DNA of 64,000 bases. Origin: Leucocoprinus leucothites. Lineage: Eukaryota; Basidiomycota; Agaricomycetes; Agaricales; Agaricaceae. Where the stretch lies: NCBI GenBank assembly GCA_013368445.1, contig JAACJO010000001.1, positions 1,798,001 to 1,862,000 on the forward strand, given 5' to 3'. Positions 47,410 to 58,850 of this stretch are shown here, piece by piece (position 1 is the stretch's first letter; every line of letters begins with the position of its first letter). A program made the translations under genes and the position numbers. The notes beneath the pieces were generated by a model, which had not been told where the DNA came from, ran no database searches, and worked only from the letters and a program-made list of their open reading frames with translations.

Positions 47410-49126
47410 ATGCCCCGAACACAAAAGCAGGCGCAGAAACCTAGACACGACCCGTTATTTGTTCAGCTCAACGAAGACGAGGTAGAGGCAAAATACGGGC
47501 GCATATCACAACCAGGAAAACGCAAAAAATCTCATAAAACAAACGACGATGATGGTGGAGATGTACTCACGATCATTTTTACTTGCGGCTTGCCTCTCAT
47601 CACTGCACACATCAGGTTATCCTCGATCCTAAAACGTCTCGCAAAATATTCGAGCTTGCCCGAGATCAACAGGATGAGCTAGAAATGCCAGATGATGACG
47701 AGGCTTCGGATGGTGGGAGTAAGGCTGCTTTCATGCAATTACGTTCCTACTCGATCGATGACGATGATGACGAGGAGGAACCGACTTTTGACGATGCAGA
47801 AGAGGTAGAGGAGGAAGAACTTGTAAGCGTATAAGCCTCGCTTCTGGATACTTGGTTCACTAGAAACACAGGAAATAGACGAAGAAGATTTACACACGTT
47901 GGGGGCCCTTCTGCCTGCAAACTCTGGCGAACGACGAACGTTGGCGGACGTTATTTTTGCAAAGCTGGATGGCGCCGAAGGCAATGCAACAGCTGCGATT
48001 CAGAAAGTCCAACAAGGTTCATACCTGTGTCTATCAAATTAGTGAGAACTCTCTGACCTTTTCTAAGATCGAGAACGACCTGATCCGGCTCTCGGTCTCA
48101 ATCCAACTGTTGTCGAAGCCTATACAAAGTATGTAGCTCTGCACGATGCGCTGGAGTTCTCATAGACATCGACCAACAGGCTGGGACTATTTTTACACAA
48201 ATACAAATCGGGACCTTTGCCAAAACTTTTCAAGGTCATCCCTTCTTTACCAGCATGGGCGCGAATGTTGGCGCTCACAAGTCCTGAAAACTGGTCCCCT
48301 CATGCATGCCGTGCGGCGACCAGAATCTTTATTTCAAACATGAAACCACCTCAGGCACAGCTATTCCTGAGCGTAGTGCTGCTAGATGCCATTCGAGAGG
48401 ACATTGATCAAAACAAAAAGCTTAATGTTCAGTATTACGAAGCACTAAAACGAGCATTATACAAACCCGGAGCGTTCTTCAAAGGGATCATTTTCCCAAT
48501 GCTCGACGTCAGTCCCCCGATTTCTCCAACCCGATTCATTCAGTAATCATTAACCCGCAACTGCATAGCAAGGTTGTACTTTAAAGCAGGCTGCAATCGT
48601 CGCTTCTATCCTCGCTCGTACCAAAATTCCAGTGCTGCATGCGTCGGCTGCCTTGCTTCGTATTTTAGAAATGGATTACTCCGGTAGGTTATGATACATT
48701 TCCGCCCTTCAAGCGGCTGACTCGTTGCAAGGGCCAAACTCTCTGTTCATCCGGGTCCTCATTGATAAAAAGTTCGAACTCCCCTATAAAGTTATTGATG
48801 CTTTGGTGTTCCACTTCATCCGTCTATCAAACACCTATAAAGCCAAGTCACGAGGTGATTCTGAAAAACTACCTGTGCTCTGGCACCAAAGTTTACTAGT
48901 CTTCTGTCAAAGGCAAGTCTCAAGCGCATAGTTCCGAACCTTCGTTGCTGAGTGCATATTCAGATATGCATCAGATTTGACGCCGGATCAGAAGGACGCG
49001 CTACTTGACGTTGTCCGGGCAACACCTCACACACAAATAGGTCCCGAAATAAGGAGGGAGCTGGTGACTTCTGTGGTCAGAGGTGCCCCTAGAGTACAAC
49101 CGGACGGGGATGTAATGATGTCGTGA
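47410..49126 (+). CDS. ENP1: bystin/Enp1, 40S ribosome assembly factor
   Basis: Essential factor for pre-40S maturation and export. Eight exons: 47410-47562, 47616-47822, 47872-48016, 48068-48128, 48180-48507, 48569-48683, 48732-48912, 48964-49126, giving 450 residues. A basic N-terminus ([14 protein letters not shown]) and a strongly acidic patch ([19 protein letters not shown]) precede the helical bystin domain: [57 protein letters not shown] and [20 protein letters not shown]. The last intron (48913-48963) is a GC-AG intron with the textbook donor AG|GCAAGT. Length is close to yeast Enp1. It is divergent from UXS1, 187 bp apart. Confidence 0.95.
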
Positions 49127-49243
49127 TATAACACTACACACCTACTACCGCGCTCAGTTGATGGCTTGGTCGATCAGTCTGACGATAGGTTGATCACTTG
49201 GTACATAATACAAAAATATTGTAGCGTTATCTCAGCTATTTAA

Positions 49244-50863
49244 TTAGCTATGGACACCCCAGTCAGGTCCCAGCATCTCATTACTTTTGCCATTGGCTTC
49301 ATCCAAGAGCATGTGAGCACTTGCTACCCCAGCCACTGGCAACCGTAGAGTATTATGAGAATGTGGTACATGGGTTGGCAGAACTCCTGCCTGGAGAAGG
49401 GCCGTAGCCTGATCCCACCAGATGTGCTCTAAATGATGGGCAATCATCTTAGCAAATCAAAGATCTTTAAAGACAGAATGACCACTTACCATTATAAAGA
49501 CGGTCGCCCCGCACATTTACCACGGCCATCATTGGAATGGAAAGCTTCTTCCCTGTCTGTGGGACGCCTGGCATGAGCCAGTCGATAGTCCGATCGTGGG
49601 TTGTGAGATAAATAAATTCATCTGATACATTTTGTAATGAAGAGATGAAAACTACCGTCGGATCACGAGACATACCAACAATACGGTCAGCCCCCACAGT
49701 TCTTGAAATCAACTGAAGGCTCGCATCGTCTGGATTGCTGAAGATGAAGTGGTCCCTATAAAACGAGGTCAGGGCCTTGCGACCGATACCTCCAGTCATC
49801 TGAATCGGCATTAGCAAGTTGTAGGCCGAAAGATGTACGACCGACACCCACAGTTGGAACATGATTGACGTATGGTTCTTGCTGCAGAGCTGAGTCAGTA
49901 TTTGCATTGCCACTCCGATAGATAAGAGTGACATACCACCATTGTGGCCATTGTTTTCGCGACGCTTCGAACTTCAAACTCGAAGTAACAATGTTCATCC
50001 CATATAGCTTCAAGATCGAAATAAGGGCCCTCGAGCCATTTTCGTAGGAATACTAGAGAGCGACTGTGCGCCAGAGACGCGTTCCCAGGATCGTAATCTG
50101 AGGTATACGGTAGGACAAAGTGTTGGGACTGCACAGAATAAGAGTATATAGTAGTGTTTGCCAGAGAGTCAACTCTCCTCGGTAGATGGAGGAGAGCCGG
50201 GATAGTAGGTGTTGGTGATGGTGTCCCAGGTGAAGCACCATATGAGATAAGGCACGCAATCGGCAACCCTTCCAAGGCCATCAGGGTGTTTAGGAGCGAC
50301 GGATGGTCTTCATATACTAGGCACGGGAGTCTGAGCAAGGAGTATCATACACAATTTGGATGAAGTTACCAATGACGGCAAATTTGTCTTTCGTATCAAG
50401 CTCCGTGAGCTGGAGTAGGCCATCAATTCCCTGCTTCAAAGCTGAAATGAGGGAGTCCTGTCCCAAGCCTATACCCGATGATAACGACATAGCAGCCACC
50501 GCGAAGCCCTCCTCTGCCCATTTCTGAACAGGTTCTGGATCAAGGGGTTGAGGGCCATCCCGAGGATTCAGGCGTGAAGGATCCGGCAAAAGTAGTATAA
50601 CTCCAGGACCAGTGCCACGCCGAGTTAGGGGTGGCTGGATGATAAGTTTGGAAGGCAGCGTAATCCGGGGAGCAGACGGCAGTGGAGGTGCTTGTTCGTT
50701 CTCCGAGTTTGGGTCGTATGCCTTTGGCGCCATGATACCAGACGATGGCAGGTGTAAGAAAGGCTTGGGAATACCATGGCTCGCTTTCAAGGAAAGATAG
50801 TCCTAAAGCAGTAGGACATTCAGATTGTCCTCATGACATTATGATGCTCACGTGCTCAGTCAT
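49244..50863 (-). CDS. dienelactone-hydrolase-like protein with SnoaL-like C-terminus
   Basis: 431 residues from seven exons: 50863-50852, 50802-50370, 50316-49937, 49881-49852, 49799-49676, 49621-49490, 49428-49244. The N-terminal half looks like a dienelactone hydrolase/carboxymethylenebutenolidase fold (GVILLLPDPSRLNP, FAVAAMSLSSGIG, KDKFAVIVYE, IACLISYGASPGTP), but no clear nucleophile Cys or Ser elbow with its Asp and His can be pointed out. The C-terminal half (about 225-400) is a SnoaL/NTF2-like cone: HVPTMTGGIGRKALTSFYRDHF, DEFIYLTTHDRTIDWLMPGV, NEHIWWDQATALLQAG. I recall this two-part layout from other fungi. Substrate unknown; a degenerate first domain is possible. Exon 1 is only 12 nt. 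Confidence 0.78.
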
Positions 50864-51805
50864 GCTCCCTCTGAATCTCAGAACTCCTGAGCAATAGGGT
50901 TTGTCAACGAGGCCTATCGCTAGAGATATAACTTGTAGGATCATCTTTTTAGTATTGCATGTTTTCCACGACAACGTCAGCTTCGATATCCGTCAAGTCA
51001 ATGATGCAGTTCAGGTACAGATTTGGTTAGCTTAGTGGCCCGTCTGCAAAAGAGGGTGGTGATGTTAGAAGATGGCTTCCAGTGAGCTTAAATCCAGACA
51101 TGTTCCTTCCCACCGGTTCCAAACTTACGGGGAACGGTGTTCGTCAAGGCCTCAAGTCTGAACTATGGCCTTGTTGTCATGAAGCAGCACCTGGTAAGTT
51201 GGACAATTCTGACAGAGCCTTTATAGATGAACATATTTGACTCGGATGTGGACCGCAACCATTCATGCTGCTGAACCTGAATGATGTATTTGTTTGAGTA
51301 GCATTCAATCGAATATCTCACAGGTTTGAGTAGACGACTCGGAAGAATTAGACTGCTTGTACTGCTGAGATCAGACGGGGGCGATTGATCCTTTCCGCAT
51401 TACTCGCGTTGTGTTTACAATACGAGTAAGATAGTAGCTTAGTATTGGATGAGTAGGTCTCTAGGAATGAAGAGTTGGTTTGCTCTTGATTTTAAACTTT
51501 GATCAATGAATAATCACCTTCAAGGCAGAAATCGACGTCATCTGAGGGTTTCTTCCATCATACTCACAGGTTTGTTATGCTGCAATATAGGGAATGATTA
51601 TGTTGGTCAGGGCGAGGAAGGCTCGAGGTGAACTGGGGGAATTTAGGGGCTTGGTGGAGTCTACTTTAGGAAGTCGAGTTGCCTAAACAGGTGTCCATCA
51701 TCACTGTACAGGACCAAAAGCCACCATCGGTGGATACCGAAGATCATCAGTGGACGAAATTCCCCTGGTCGCTGCCATCCCCGTCCCCGTTCTCAAGACT
51801 TCAAG
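50864..51805. other. divergent promoter region of hydrolase and RPL3
   Basis: 942 bp between outward-reading genes. No frame with coding character. It should contain the RPL3 promoter; I could not name specific ribosomal-protein elements. Confidence 0.5.
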
Positions 51806-53310
51806 ATGAGGTATGTCACTCTGATACACTGGATCATGCTGCTTGCTGAAGAGGTTGATCCAGTCATCGTAAGGTTTGTGAAAAATACTCCTCAGGCAGC
51901 TTCTTGAAGGATTCAAATTTGATATTAGTACGAAGCTCCCCGCCATGGCTCCCTTGGTTTCTTGCCAAGGAAGCGCTCCGCCCGCCATCGCGGAAAAGTC
52001 AAGTCCTTCCCCAAGGTACGCCATATTCGGTTGTAGATCAAGCAGGGTTTTCATGCAGCTTGCGAGTAGGATGACCCCAAGAAACCTGTCCATTTGACTG
52101 CTTTCATGGGATACAAAGCTGGCATGACCCACGTTGTTCGCGATCTCGACCGTCCTGGATCTAGTATGTATCGGTCATCTACCGGCGTCTCCATATCTTA
52201 TAATCCTTCCCAGAAATGCATAAGCGTGAAATTGTGGAGGCCGTCTCTGTAGTCGAGACACCACCTCTGATGGTTGTCGGTGTCGTTGGTTATGTTGAGA
52301 CTCCCCGTGGCCTCCGCACACTTACTACTGTCTGGGCTACACACCTCTCCGACGAACTCAAGCGTCGCTTCTACAAGAACTGGTACCGCTCGAAGAAGAA
52401 GGCATTCACCCGCTACGCCAAGAAGCATGCTGAGGATGGTGGCAAATCTATCGCTCGCGAACTTGAACGTATCCGTAAATACTGCACCGTCGTTCGCGTC
52501 CTCGCACACACCCAGATCAGAAAGACAGGCCTCAGTCAGAAGAGGGCCCACTTAATGGAGATCCAGGTTAACGGTGGCTCTATTCCTGACAAGGTCGAGT
52601 TTGCCCATGGCTTGTTTGAAAAGCCTGTCGAGGTGTCTTCGGTGTTCGAGCAGGACGAGGTCGTTGACATTATTGCAGTCACCAAGGGTCATGGCTTTGA
52701 GGGTGTCACTCATCGATGGGGTACGAAGAAGCTTCCTCGTAAGACTCACAAGGGTCTCCGCAAGGTCGCTTGTATTGGTGCCTGGCATCCTGCAAAGGTT
52801 ATGTTCTCTGTTGCTCGTGCTGGTCAAAGTAAGTTTTATACATCCTTAACTGACACCCCTGGTGTGTCTGATCTGTTATCTGTTCATCTTTCTAGACGGA
52901 TATCACCACCGTACTGAGCTTAACAAGAAGATCTATCGTGTTGGCTCTGGCACAGACGAGTCGAATGCCTCAACGGAGTCGGATGTTACCAAGAAGAGCA
53001 TCACTCCCATGGGTGGTTTCCCCCATTATGGTATCGTGAAGAATGACTTCCTGCTTCTCAAGGGCTCTATTCCTGGTACCAAGAAACGTGTTATTACCGT
53101 CCGCAAGTCGTTGATGGTCCACACATCTCGTCGGGATCTCGAGAAAGTGCAGCTCAAGTTCATCGACACATCATCAAAATTCGGTGTAGGTGGCATTCTG
53201 GTTTCATGTAGATCCTACCATGATACTGACAAAATAAACATCAGCATGGTTCCTTCCAAACATTCGAAGAGAAGGCCGCTTTCTTGGGTACTCTCAAGGC
53301 CCGGGCGTAA
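51806..53310 (+). CDS. RPL3: 60S ribosomal protein L3 (uL3)
   Basis: Large-subunit protein near the peptidyl transferase centre. Seven exons: 51806-51810, 51864-51873, 51929-52015, 52070-52163, 52214-52828, 52896-53185, 53245-53310, giving 388 residues. The first coding exon is 5 nt (ATG plus two bases) and the second is a 10-nt microexon. Together they spell MSHRK, after which exon 3 gives [17 protein letters not shown] as in all eukaryotic L3. Later blocks include [33 protein letters not shown] sequence (here [16 protein letters not shown]) and [13 protein letters not shown]. The end LGTLKARA is typical. Length is normal. High expression and regulation with other ribosomal genes are expected. 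Confidence 0.97.
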
Positions 53311-53657
53311 TTTCACTTTTTCTCTTGTTGTTATCTACCATTTGTCTCGTTGTACTTCGTCCACACTTTCTTACGCCCTATGATACGAGTACGTACACGT
53401 CTATGAATGTGCAAAGCCTCATAAGCCTCATAAGAACATGATGAACGGAAACAAGTTATACCGTGAGAATATACCACCGAAAGCAGCTGGTGTGGAAAAA
53501 TCTTTGCGAGAATTGGCCCGACAGCTCTTCAGGTATTCAACGCGTCTCTTGGCGTCTGCACTGTCACTGGGTCAGTGCATGTCTGGTAAGTGAACGTACC
53601 ACACATTCTACGAGTTTTCTGAACCCTCGAGCCTCAGGATGACTGCACGTCTCATTA
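53311..53657. other. intergenic, RPL3 3' UTR and PPR promoter
   Basis: 347 bp, same-direction gap. T-rich just after the RPL3 stop, as expected for a 3' UTR. No gene seen. Confidence 0.5.
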
Positions 53658-55631
53658 ATGCACAGAGCGTCCTCGCTGGGCCTCTACCATCCACTCACAA
53701 CCATTACTATCATCCAAAGATGTCTTCGGGCTCCAGGAACAACCATTGGCCCCAGGTCGCTCATATTTTTCCGCTGTTCTTCTGCTACGAATCTTTCTGT
53801 TCGCCTGCGTCAAACAGGCCACCGGGAAAAGTTGGACGGCGAGAACTTCCGCTTGGGCGAAGTTGCGCGTCCTATCGCTTCTTCTTTATTAGACGGGAAC
53901 GATTCGTGGTCAGACTTGCAGCTAGAAGGTCTTTCTGTCAAAGCAGGGTTGGGAGAGGAGAGTACTTCTGCGGTGGAGACGGTTGGACGGGAAAGCACAG
54001 GGAGAACGAATATTTCTACTCAGAGTGTGACCGAGTCGGAAGCAAGCAGAGCCGTAGGGGTGGAAGGGGGTCAGGAGAGCATGCCCCCACCAGGTCCCTT
54101 CGTTCAACAAGCGCCTTTTTTATCTGGTCGCCCATGGGCTCGACGACCGGTCGAGCCTCTCCGTACAGCGTCCCGGGGGCGCTACATATTTGCAAAGGGA
54201 GGAGCACCCTCTCTAGAAGATGGAGAAGTGGACGTAGAAGAAGTATATCAAGACATGCTTCATGTCCTTGCGACAACAACGTCAGCAGAGGATGGCTGGA
54301 AGGCTTATGGGGTCCTTTCCCAACTGCAGCAGCAACAGGATGCCTCAGCCTACGACAAGGACAGTGCTCCGATTATTCCTTTCGCCCACCTCCACCGTCT
54401 CGCGCGCGTCATTGCCCGAAATGTCCCGAGGACCCGCTCTCAGTTTCTACGTCTCCTTTCTGTTTTGACGACAATACAGAACTACGGAGGCGAGATTCAG
54501 CTACACGAATGGAACGCACTTATCGATCATGCCGGAAAAGGATATCGAAAGACTCGACCGGAGGATTTCAATAATTCTCTAAGCATCTACTACGACATGA
54601 TTCACAATCGCCCCCCCGGTTCACGATTTTCAGGCGATAGTTTTGACGATTTCCTAGAGGCCCACCAGGCAGATGATCCCTTTGTTCTTCACCCTTCGCA
54701 TGCACGCGCTGTTCAACCCGATATTCACACTTACACAACACTAATCGACATTGCTGCAAGAACCAACCACCCTCCAATAGTTCAACGTGCTACCATGTTA
54801 CTCAAACAATCTGGGCTGGCACCTAACAGAATCACCCACCTTTCCCTCCTCAAATACTTTACTGCCAAAGGTCAAGTTTCTGGCGTGCGTTCGACGCTCA
54901 CACGAATGAAAGAGCAGAATTTGGATATCGGAGTTGACGGACTGAACGCATGCATGTGGGCATACGGCCATAACAATCGGGTTGACCTCACCATGATGAT
55001 ATATCGCGTTCTCCGCCATAATATGGTGCCAGAGGAACCCGACGAGGCAGATGACATCACGTCTGTTCAGGAACGCCTTCACCTAGAAATGGGGATCGCC
55101 ATTCCACCTGACTTACGGCCGAATGAAGTCACCTTTACCCTGATGATTCAAACCATGGCATACCACGGCAACCTGCTTGCCGCTCTCAGCATTTTCCTTG
55201 ACTTGTTATCCACACCTAACTCTGAACAGGGAGCCCCTCTTGTTTTGGACGAGAAAGGGGAACTTCAACGGACAACTTATACCCCTACTATCCATGTCTT
55301 CCGTGCCATTCTCCTTGGCTTCTCCCGGCATGGCGTCAGCTCAAATACTACGACAAGCCTTGCCGCTTCCTCTAATCCAGACTCAAATGGTTTAGATTGG
55401 AATCTTGAAAATCTGCAGAATATTTTCGAGCGATTTCTCGATCTGCCTCCAGATATCGGAATTTCCGAGTCGACCATATTTTGGGCCCTGAACGCGTTTA
55501 GCAAGACGAGTGGCCATGATGTCGAGCTCTTGCGAACCGTTTGGTTACGGGTCGAGAATCGATTTGGAACATTCAAAAGGGGCCCCAATCATCGACTTAC
55601 AAAGTGGCGACACAAGCTCTTCCCAGAATGA
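53658..55631 (+). CDS. pentatricopeptide repeat (PPR) protein, mitochondrial
   Basis: Single-exon gene of 657 residues, unusual among its intron-rich neighbours. The N-terminus is rich in Arg, Ser, Thr and hydrophobic residues with almost no acid for 55 residues, which fits a mitochondrial presequence. A disordered part follows to about residue 215. Degenerate 35-residue helical repeats are visible from about 330 onwards: PDIHTYTTLIDIAARTNH, LAPNRITHLSLLKYFTAKG, DGLNACMWAYGHNNRVDL, RPNEVTFTLMIQTMAYHGNL. PPR proteins bind organellar RNA and act in processing or translation. The exact RNA target is unknown. It converges with AMMECR1 (199 bp between stops). Confidence 0.85.
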   Translation: MHRASSLGLYHPLTTITIIQRCLRAPGTTIGPRSLIFFRCSSATNLSVRLRQTGHREKLDGENFRLGEVARPIASSLLDGNDSWSDLQLEGLSVKAGLGEESTSAVETVGRESTGRTNISTQSVTESEASRAVGVEGGQESMPPPGPFVQQAPFLSGRPWARRPVEPLRTASRGRYIFAKGGAPSLEDGEVDVEEVYQDMLHVLATTTSAEDGWKAYGVLSQLQQQQDASAYDKDSAPIIPFAHLHRLARVIARNVPRTRSQFLRLLSVLTTIQNYGGEIQLHEWNALIDHAGKGYRKTRPEDFNNSLSIYYDMIHNRPPGSRFSGDSFDDFLEAHQADDPFVLHPSHARAVQPDIHTYTTLIDIAARTNHPPIVQRATMLLKQSGLAPNRITHLSLLKYFTAKGQVSGVRSTLTRMKEQNLDIGVDGLNACMWAYGHNNRVDLTMMIYRVLRHNMVPEEPDEADDITSVQERLHLEMGIAIPPDLRPNEVTFTLMIQTMAYHGNLLAALSIFLDLLSTPNSEQGAPLVLDEKGELQRTTYTPTIHVFRAILLGFSRHGVSSNTTTSLAASSNPDSNGLDWNLENLQNIFERFLDLPPDIGISESTIFWALNAFSKTSGHDVELLRTVWLRVENRFGTFKRGPNHRLTKWRHKLFPE

Positions 55632-55830
55632 TGGAGGCGAAAGGGAGTGGTCAACGTAAACTATCGCAGAGCCTGAAATTCCACTCCATGAGCCAGGAGG
55701 ATGAAAGAGGGTTCACAAATTCATCCGAGTTGTCTATTGTACAGCAGTATGAACTAGGGTTGATCCTATCCGACCACTTTCTATCTTTCCTGCACTTCCT
55801 CCGTTTCAACGTCTAAATCATATTATCCCA

Positions 55831-56801
55831 TCAGACATCCTTCTCAGACCTCCAGGCCCAATACTCGTCCCACGTCACATGACACTGCTTGCTCTGGTAC
55901 CTCCGAAGTCTGATAGACCTTCGCAAATCTTCTGTAATAGTTCCCGTCCAGCCTGCCTTCTGGATAGCACTATCTATGGCTTCTAGTTTATCCCAGCCTT
56001 GCTCAGGCATAACTTCAGGGAGATAAGTGGCTGAGAAGTTTCGGTGGGAAGTTATCCGGGGCAGATTCGGGGTGGATGATAACGGTGTTGGAGCGCCTGA
56101 TGATGACGACGACAAAATCAAAGAGGGATGAGGAAAGGTGATCTGGATTCCATGTACACCGATTGTCCAATCGAGGTAGGACTGTGCATCCTCAAAATTG
56201 GTAAGCAAGGAAACTCTAGATTGGGAGGGTACACATAGCAATCGTGATATGTATGTGCAGTTGCGATAGGAGGCGGAAGGAGGAAGAGAAAAGAAATCAA
56301 TTGTCAATATTAGATCTTCGGAATTTGGTTCTTTGAAAGAAAGGAGCTCCGCGAAGGATATGAAAGTATTCTAAAATGGGGACGTACCCGCATTCGAGCG
56401 TTTCAAGTTCGCTCTTGTCTATCCTTCTGAAACGGGAATCTCGGAAAGCGCTTATGAGCGCATACTCGGTAATACCTTCCCTGATGGGCATTGGTTCGAA
56501 ATTGCCAATGCAGCCCCGCAAGCGAGACGGACGACCCGGTCGGGACGAACGCGTGTTCCATGTGACAAACAGTGCGCTAGTTCCCCGCAGGAGGATAAAT
56601 CAGGACATGTTTGTAGAGTTCAGGAGATGAAGCGCACTATTTCTCGTCAGGAAACTCAGGGGGGATTGGCTCCGCGTATGTCAGTGCACAATAGAGGGCG
56701 TCAAAGGCGTGATAGCAATGCTCGGGGATGCAGGTGTCCTGTGCTGTCTCTGACTCCAGGTCCTTGAGCTCCGCCGCTGGGTTCGGAGGGACGAGTGCCA
56801 T
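55831..56801 (-). CDS. AMMECR1 family protein
   Basis: 245 residues from three exons: 56801-56638, 56576-56388, 56215-55831. The family blocks are all present: CYHAFDALYCALT, YALFVTWNTR, RLRGCIGNFEPMPIREGITEY, ALISAFRDSRF, VSLLTNFEDAQSYLDWTIGVHGI, SATYLPEVMPEQGWDKLEAIDS and RRYQSKQCHVTW. RLRGCIG is the hallmark motif. The protein is conserved from archaea to humans; its reaction is not known. Intron 2 (56216-56387) is 172 nt, about three times the local norm, and stays open for a long way in the frame of exon 3. Length agrees with the family domain, with a Ser-rich insert near residue 160. Confidence 0.9.
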
Positions 56802-57545
56802 CGAAGCAAAAGGGGAAGCTGCGGCTGCGACGGCTTGGAGAAGAGAGCAAAGGCGGGAGAGCAGAAACAGACTGAACGAGAGGGGAGCGGCAGAAACTGG
56901 GGGAGGTGGTGGGAGAGGCCTCAAAACCTCACACTGCTATATATATGTGTGGTGAGCGTGGGCGTGACGCTCAGCAGCAACTAAGCCTGGTGACTGGTAC
57001 GAGTAGATAAAGGGGCTGTATCAATGCTCGGAAAGAGATCTGACTAGGCTATTAATGATCGATGGAGGGTAAAGTCAAGGTTGATTCATTCGGTCGATCG
57101 TTTTCTGATCAATGATGATGCATGAGATTCCTGAGTAAGAAAAGAAGTAGATCCACTGGATGGACAACATGGGTCATATGTACTTTAAGGTAGGTGGTGC
57201 AGATATAAGCTAGATAAAGCGAACCTAAGCAAACAGCGAAGTCGAAAGGCGAGTTCATCTCGGCATTCAAAGTCCGAGGGGCGTGTGAAGGGCTGGTCAT
57301 AATCAGAGAACATGATGAAAGAAATAGAGATAGAGATAGAGATGAGAAGACATTGGATGTGGTCACAAGATTGGTGGAAGATGAACGATGACAGGTGATG
57401 GGTAGCGAAATCAAAAGTGGATATGAAGATAAGAGAAAAGGCAGAAGAGAGACGATGACAAAGAAAAAAAAAAAGAGACAGAGATGAGAGGAGAGCGTGG
57501 AGGGGGAGAAAGAGATTGGGGTGAAATGGCCCGCAGCATGGTTTG
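56802..57545. other. intergenic region with purine-rich microsatellite
   Basis: 744 bp between two minus-strand genes. It contains the GAGATA repeat at 57324-57342 and an A tract with flanking GA-rich sequence around 57462-57500. On the minus strand this reads as a T/C-rich stretch. No gene seen. Confidence 0.5.
57324..57342. repeat. GAGATA microsatellite
   Basis: About three perfect copies of the hexamer TAGAGA/GAGATA in the 3' flank of the Rab-like gene. Likely a simple-sequence length polymorphism. Confidence 0.6.
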
Positions 57546-58850
57546 CTAACAGCAATTCCAGCTTCCCGAACGTTGCTGTTGGGCTTTCTGGCGAGCCTCT
57601 TCTTCATCGGCTTGAGCCGACCAAGTAGGTGTGCTGACGTTTGATAAGAGTACACTGTCGCGTTTCCTGAGTTCATTTTCTTGCTCAATGACATCCTTTC
57701 TGAGAATGATGGCGGATAAGAGGTGGTCAAAGAGGCTTTGGATGCCTAGAGACGATCGTCAGCTGGCGACGCCGATCAGGAATTCTAAAGCACGCGTACC
57801 AATGTCATCCTTGGCAGACACTTCGAACAGTTCCATTCCCTTACTTAGACCCCACTCGCGTTCCTCGCTTTCCTCATCCACGGCATACTCGTCTTCTTCT
57901 TCAATGCTGTTACTGCTATTATCGCCGTGGGCATCCCAGCCGCCTCCAAACCCAAAATGGGAGCCGAAACGGGATGACTGGGGTGTACGCGAGCCGGAGC
58001 TTGTGTTGGATCGGGTAAGGGAGCTGTTGGTACGGGGACGGACTTGGACAGTGGTCTTGCTGCGCTGTAGGGCGGATGCGCGGCTTGAGGGGAGATCAAG
58101 GTAGGCGGGGGTATCAGAGGAGACAGGTGGAGACGAGGGGGCGGAATGTGATCTGAGGCCGGGAAAGGAAGTGAAGCGGGGACGGATATAGGAGAGTGTG
58201 GATGGAGGCGGTGGAGGCGGTGGTGGCAGTGGGGGTTTTGGCGGAGGAAACCAGTTGTGAAGAGAAAGTCGGGCAAGGTCGGTCGTGACCTGGCGGTTTT
58301 GCTCAAGGTCTGCCTTGGCCCCGACAATGTAAATAATAAGCTCAGGCGAGCAGTTCTTCTTGAGTTCTGCGACAGGGTCAGTCTCGTCCAGGATACAAAG
58401 GGGCGTACGAACCTAGCAGCCAGCCATGGACATCCTCAAAAGTCGATGCATTCGTGATATCATACAGAAGAAGAGCAGCGTTTGCCCCTAGAAAACATGA
58501 GTAGAGTCCCGAAATTACAGTGGCTGGCAGGTACCTCGATAATACATGGGCGCCTGTTAGCAAATGTGATGAGAAGAAGGTTGCAGAGAGACAGAAAAGA
58601 GAGAGCGTACCATGCTCCGAAAACGCTCCTGGCCAGCAGTATCCCAGAGCTGGAGGCGAACCTTGAGGCCATTGACATGAACCTTCTTGGTGACGAAGAA
58701 AGCACCGCTGGTGGAGGTGGTGTTCTTTGGGTCGAATTTGTTTTGAGTGTACCGCTGGAGGAGTGAGGTCTTGCCTACACCAGAGTTCCCCATGACGACG
58801 ATTTTGGAGTCGATGCCATGTTCGAAGCGGGAGCAGACGTAGGGGTCCAT
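57546..58850 (-). CDS. Rab-like small GTPase with long insertion
   Basis: Membrane-trafficking GTPase of the Rab family, 366 residues. Five exons: 58850-58611, 58553-58535 (19 nt), 58487-58413, 58366-57800, 57745-57546. G1 is GNSGVGKTS, the switch region and G3 is WDTAGQERFRSM, followed by APMYYRGANAALLLYDIT, a Rab signature. The G4 position reads VGAKADLE instead of NKxD. After it, about 155 Pro/Ser/Arg-rich residues are inserted before G5 (FEVSAKDD). The C-terminus ends in Cys-Cys, the usual double-geranylgeranyl site. Normal Rabs have about 200 residues, so the extra length is all insertion. The subfamily (Rab21/22-like) is not certain. Confidence 0.85.
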
